A program made the translations under genes and the position numbers. Positions 5,371-5,690 of a DNA stretch of 5,690 nucleotides are shown here, one piece after another. The notes beneath the pieces are model-generated. The model searched no databases. It was not told where the DNA came from and saw only the letters and a program-made list of their open reading frames with translations. Origin of the DNA: Pyrobaculum sp. (GTDB taxonomy: Archaea; Thermoproteota; Thermoprotei; Thermoproteales; Thermoproteaceae); NCBI GenBank assembly GCA_020833205.1, contig JAJHQT010000057.1, positions 1 to 5,690 of the forward strand, read 5' to 3'. The first letter of the stretch is position 1. Each line of letters starts with the position of its first letter.

Positions 5371-5573
5371 TCAACGGCGGCTACTCACGACTATGCCGCA
5401 CATTAACCCCAGCGCCAAGCATAATCTCGAGGCCTCCGACGCCGTTTTGAAAATGGACACCCCGCCGCCCCGAGTGCTTCTTTGTCTATGTGGACGGTTG
5501 CTAGGATCGCCTTGTCTGTGTTTCTGTGGAGCGCCTTGGCTAATATCTCGCCACGTCGTCAGCCACTCCACAT
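5371..5573 (-). pseudogene. Decayed C-terminal remnant of a second DUF3782 gene
   Basis: Read leftwards, the stretch aligns with the C-terminal half of the intact DUF3782 protein next door. It starts SDVEWLT (about 5577-5557, compare HVEWFS), shifts frame, continues GEILAKALHRNTDKAILAT then VHIDKEAL (5552-5472, compare AAEALAKQ and VAVHVDKEAL), then shifts back to the first frame with GVSIFKTASEAS towards a TGA at 5371-5373. The two shifts cancel. An in-frame TAA at 5583-5581 closes the frame upstream, and the coiled coil, GRRWG motif and the D and EVK residues are absent. CCACTCCACAT is identical in both copies (4853-4863 and 5563-5573). It has the same direction as the intact copy, just upstream of that gene's promoter. 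It is not a nuclease any more; whether it is a tandem-duplication relic or an independently inserted family member is open. Confidence 0.6.
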
Positions 5574-5690
5574 CGCTCTCTTAGCCACGTACGCTATGGC
5601 CATTAAGTATCTGCGTAGTTGATGTGTGATGAGGAAGTTGCGTCTGACGTGTTCTCTGCCTGCGGCGCCCATCTCTTCCCTTAATCTTTT
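5559..5690 (-). CDS. 3' end of a GT4 glycosyltransferase, TreT-like (cut by window edge)
   Basis: Forty-three codons run from the right edge to a TGA at 5561-5559. The reading EEMGAAGREHVRRNFLITHQ followed by LRRYL is the closing helix pair of GT4 glycosyltransferases, with MG..GREHVR and NFLIT..L..YL especially like the archaeal trehalose glycosyltransferring synthase TreT, which joins glucose from a nucleotide sugar with free glucose. Nearly all of the enzyme lies outside the window, so substrate cannot be confirmed and another GT4 member is possible. The last ten or so residues (VAKRAMWSG) overlap, in a different frame, the DUF3782 remnant that follows, so the original stop may have been lost and replaced by one in that remnant. 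Direction is the same as the HAD phosphatase and DUF3782 genes. Confidence 0.6.
   Translation of the reverse strand, partial: KRLREEMGAAGREHVRRNFLITHQLRRYLMAIAYVAKRAMWSG

Noticed and set aside
5393..5584. Plus-strand ORF of 63 codons, with the symmetrical TATA box 27 bases upstream
   Set aside because: The spacing would suit a leaderless gene, but the product is antisense to the DUF3782 remnant and reads as an unlikely mix of Cys, Pro and Ser without a motif.
5626..5647. C/D box sRNA: GTGATGA followed 11 bases later by CTGA
   Set aside because: Spacing of the C and D' boxes fits, but no C' box or second D box follows and the stretch codes for the conserved end of the glycosyltransferase.

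Overview
The window looks like a piece of the chromosome of a hyperthermophilic crenarchaeon, most likely of the Thermoproteales (Pyrobaculum/Thermoproteus group). The clues are dense GC-rich genes with heavy AGG/AGA and ATA use, GTG starts, TATA boxes about 22-28 bases upstream of start codons (leaderless transcripts), a Shine-Dalgarno sequence mainly at an operon-internal gene, and archaeal families (split HdrB/HdrC-type subunits, DUF3782, a tricorn-like N-terminus, a TreT-like glycosyltransferase). The assignment rests on style and family content, not on a marker gene.

Left part (1-3577): a 2-hydroxy-acid (lactate/glycolate) oxidation locus. A LutB/LldF-type protein is cut by the left edge and runs leftwards, perhaps preceded by a 55-residue ORF. 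About 300 bases of AT-rich intergenic DNA with two adjacent perfect palindromes separate it from a rightward three-gene operon: a GlcD-type FAD oxidase, a CCG-domain (HdrB/GlcF-C-like) protein and a two-cluster ferredoxin (HdrC/GlcF-N-like). The last two are spaced or overlapped tightly enough for translational coupling. Together they look like a flavoprotein dehydrogenase with its electron-transfer subunits, GlcF being split into two polypeptides.

Middle (3593-4306): a leftward HAD-IIB sugar-phosphate phosphatase, convergent with the operon.

Right part (4307-5690): a patchwork. It holds a 47-codon fragment whose start matches the N-terminus of tricorn-type proteases, still behind a TATA box. 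Its stop is shared with that of a leftward DUF3782 protein (coiled coil plus PD-(D/E)XK nuclease-like core). Beyond lies a frameshifted remnant of a second DUF3782 gene, fused against the 3' end of a glycosyltransferase resembling trehalose synthase TreT, which is cut by the right edge. The HAD phosphatase and TreT-like gene suggest a compatible-solute neighbourhood into which the DUF3782 genes were inserted or where they rearranged. I see no rRNA, tRNA, CRISPR array or complete mobile element. No undescribed system can be proved from this window; the best leads are the palindrome pair, the DUF3782 gene with its decayed copy, the small ORF before lutB, and the tricorn stump.
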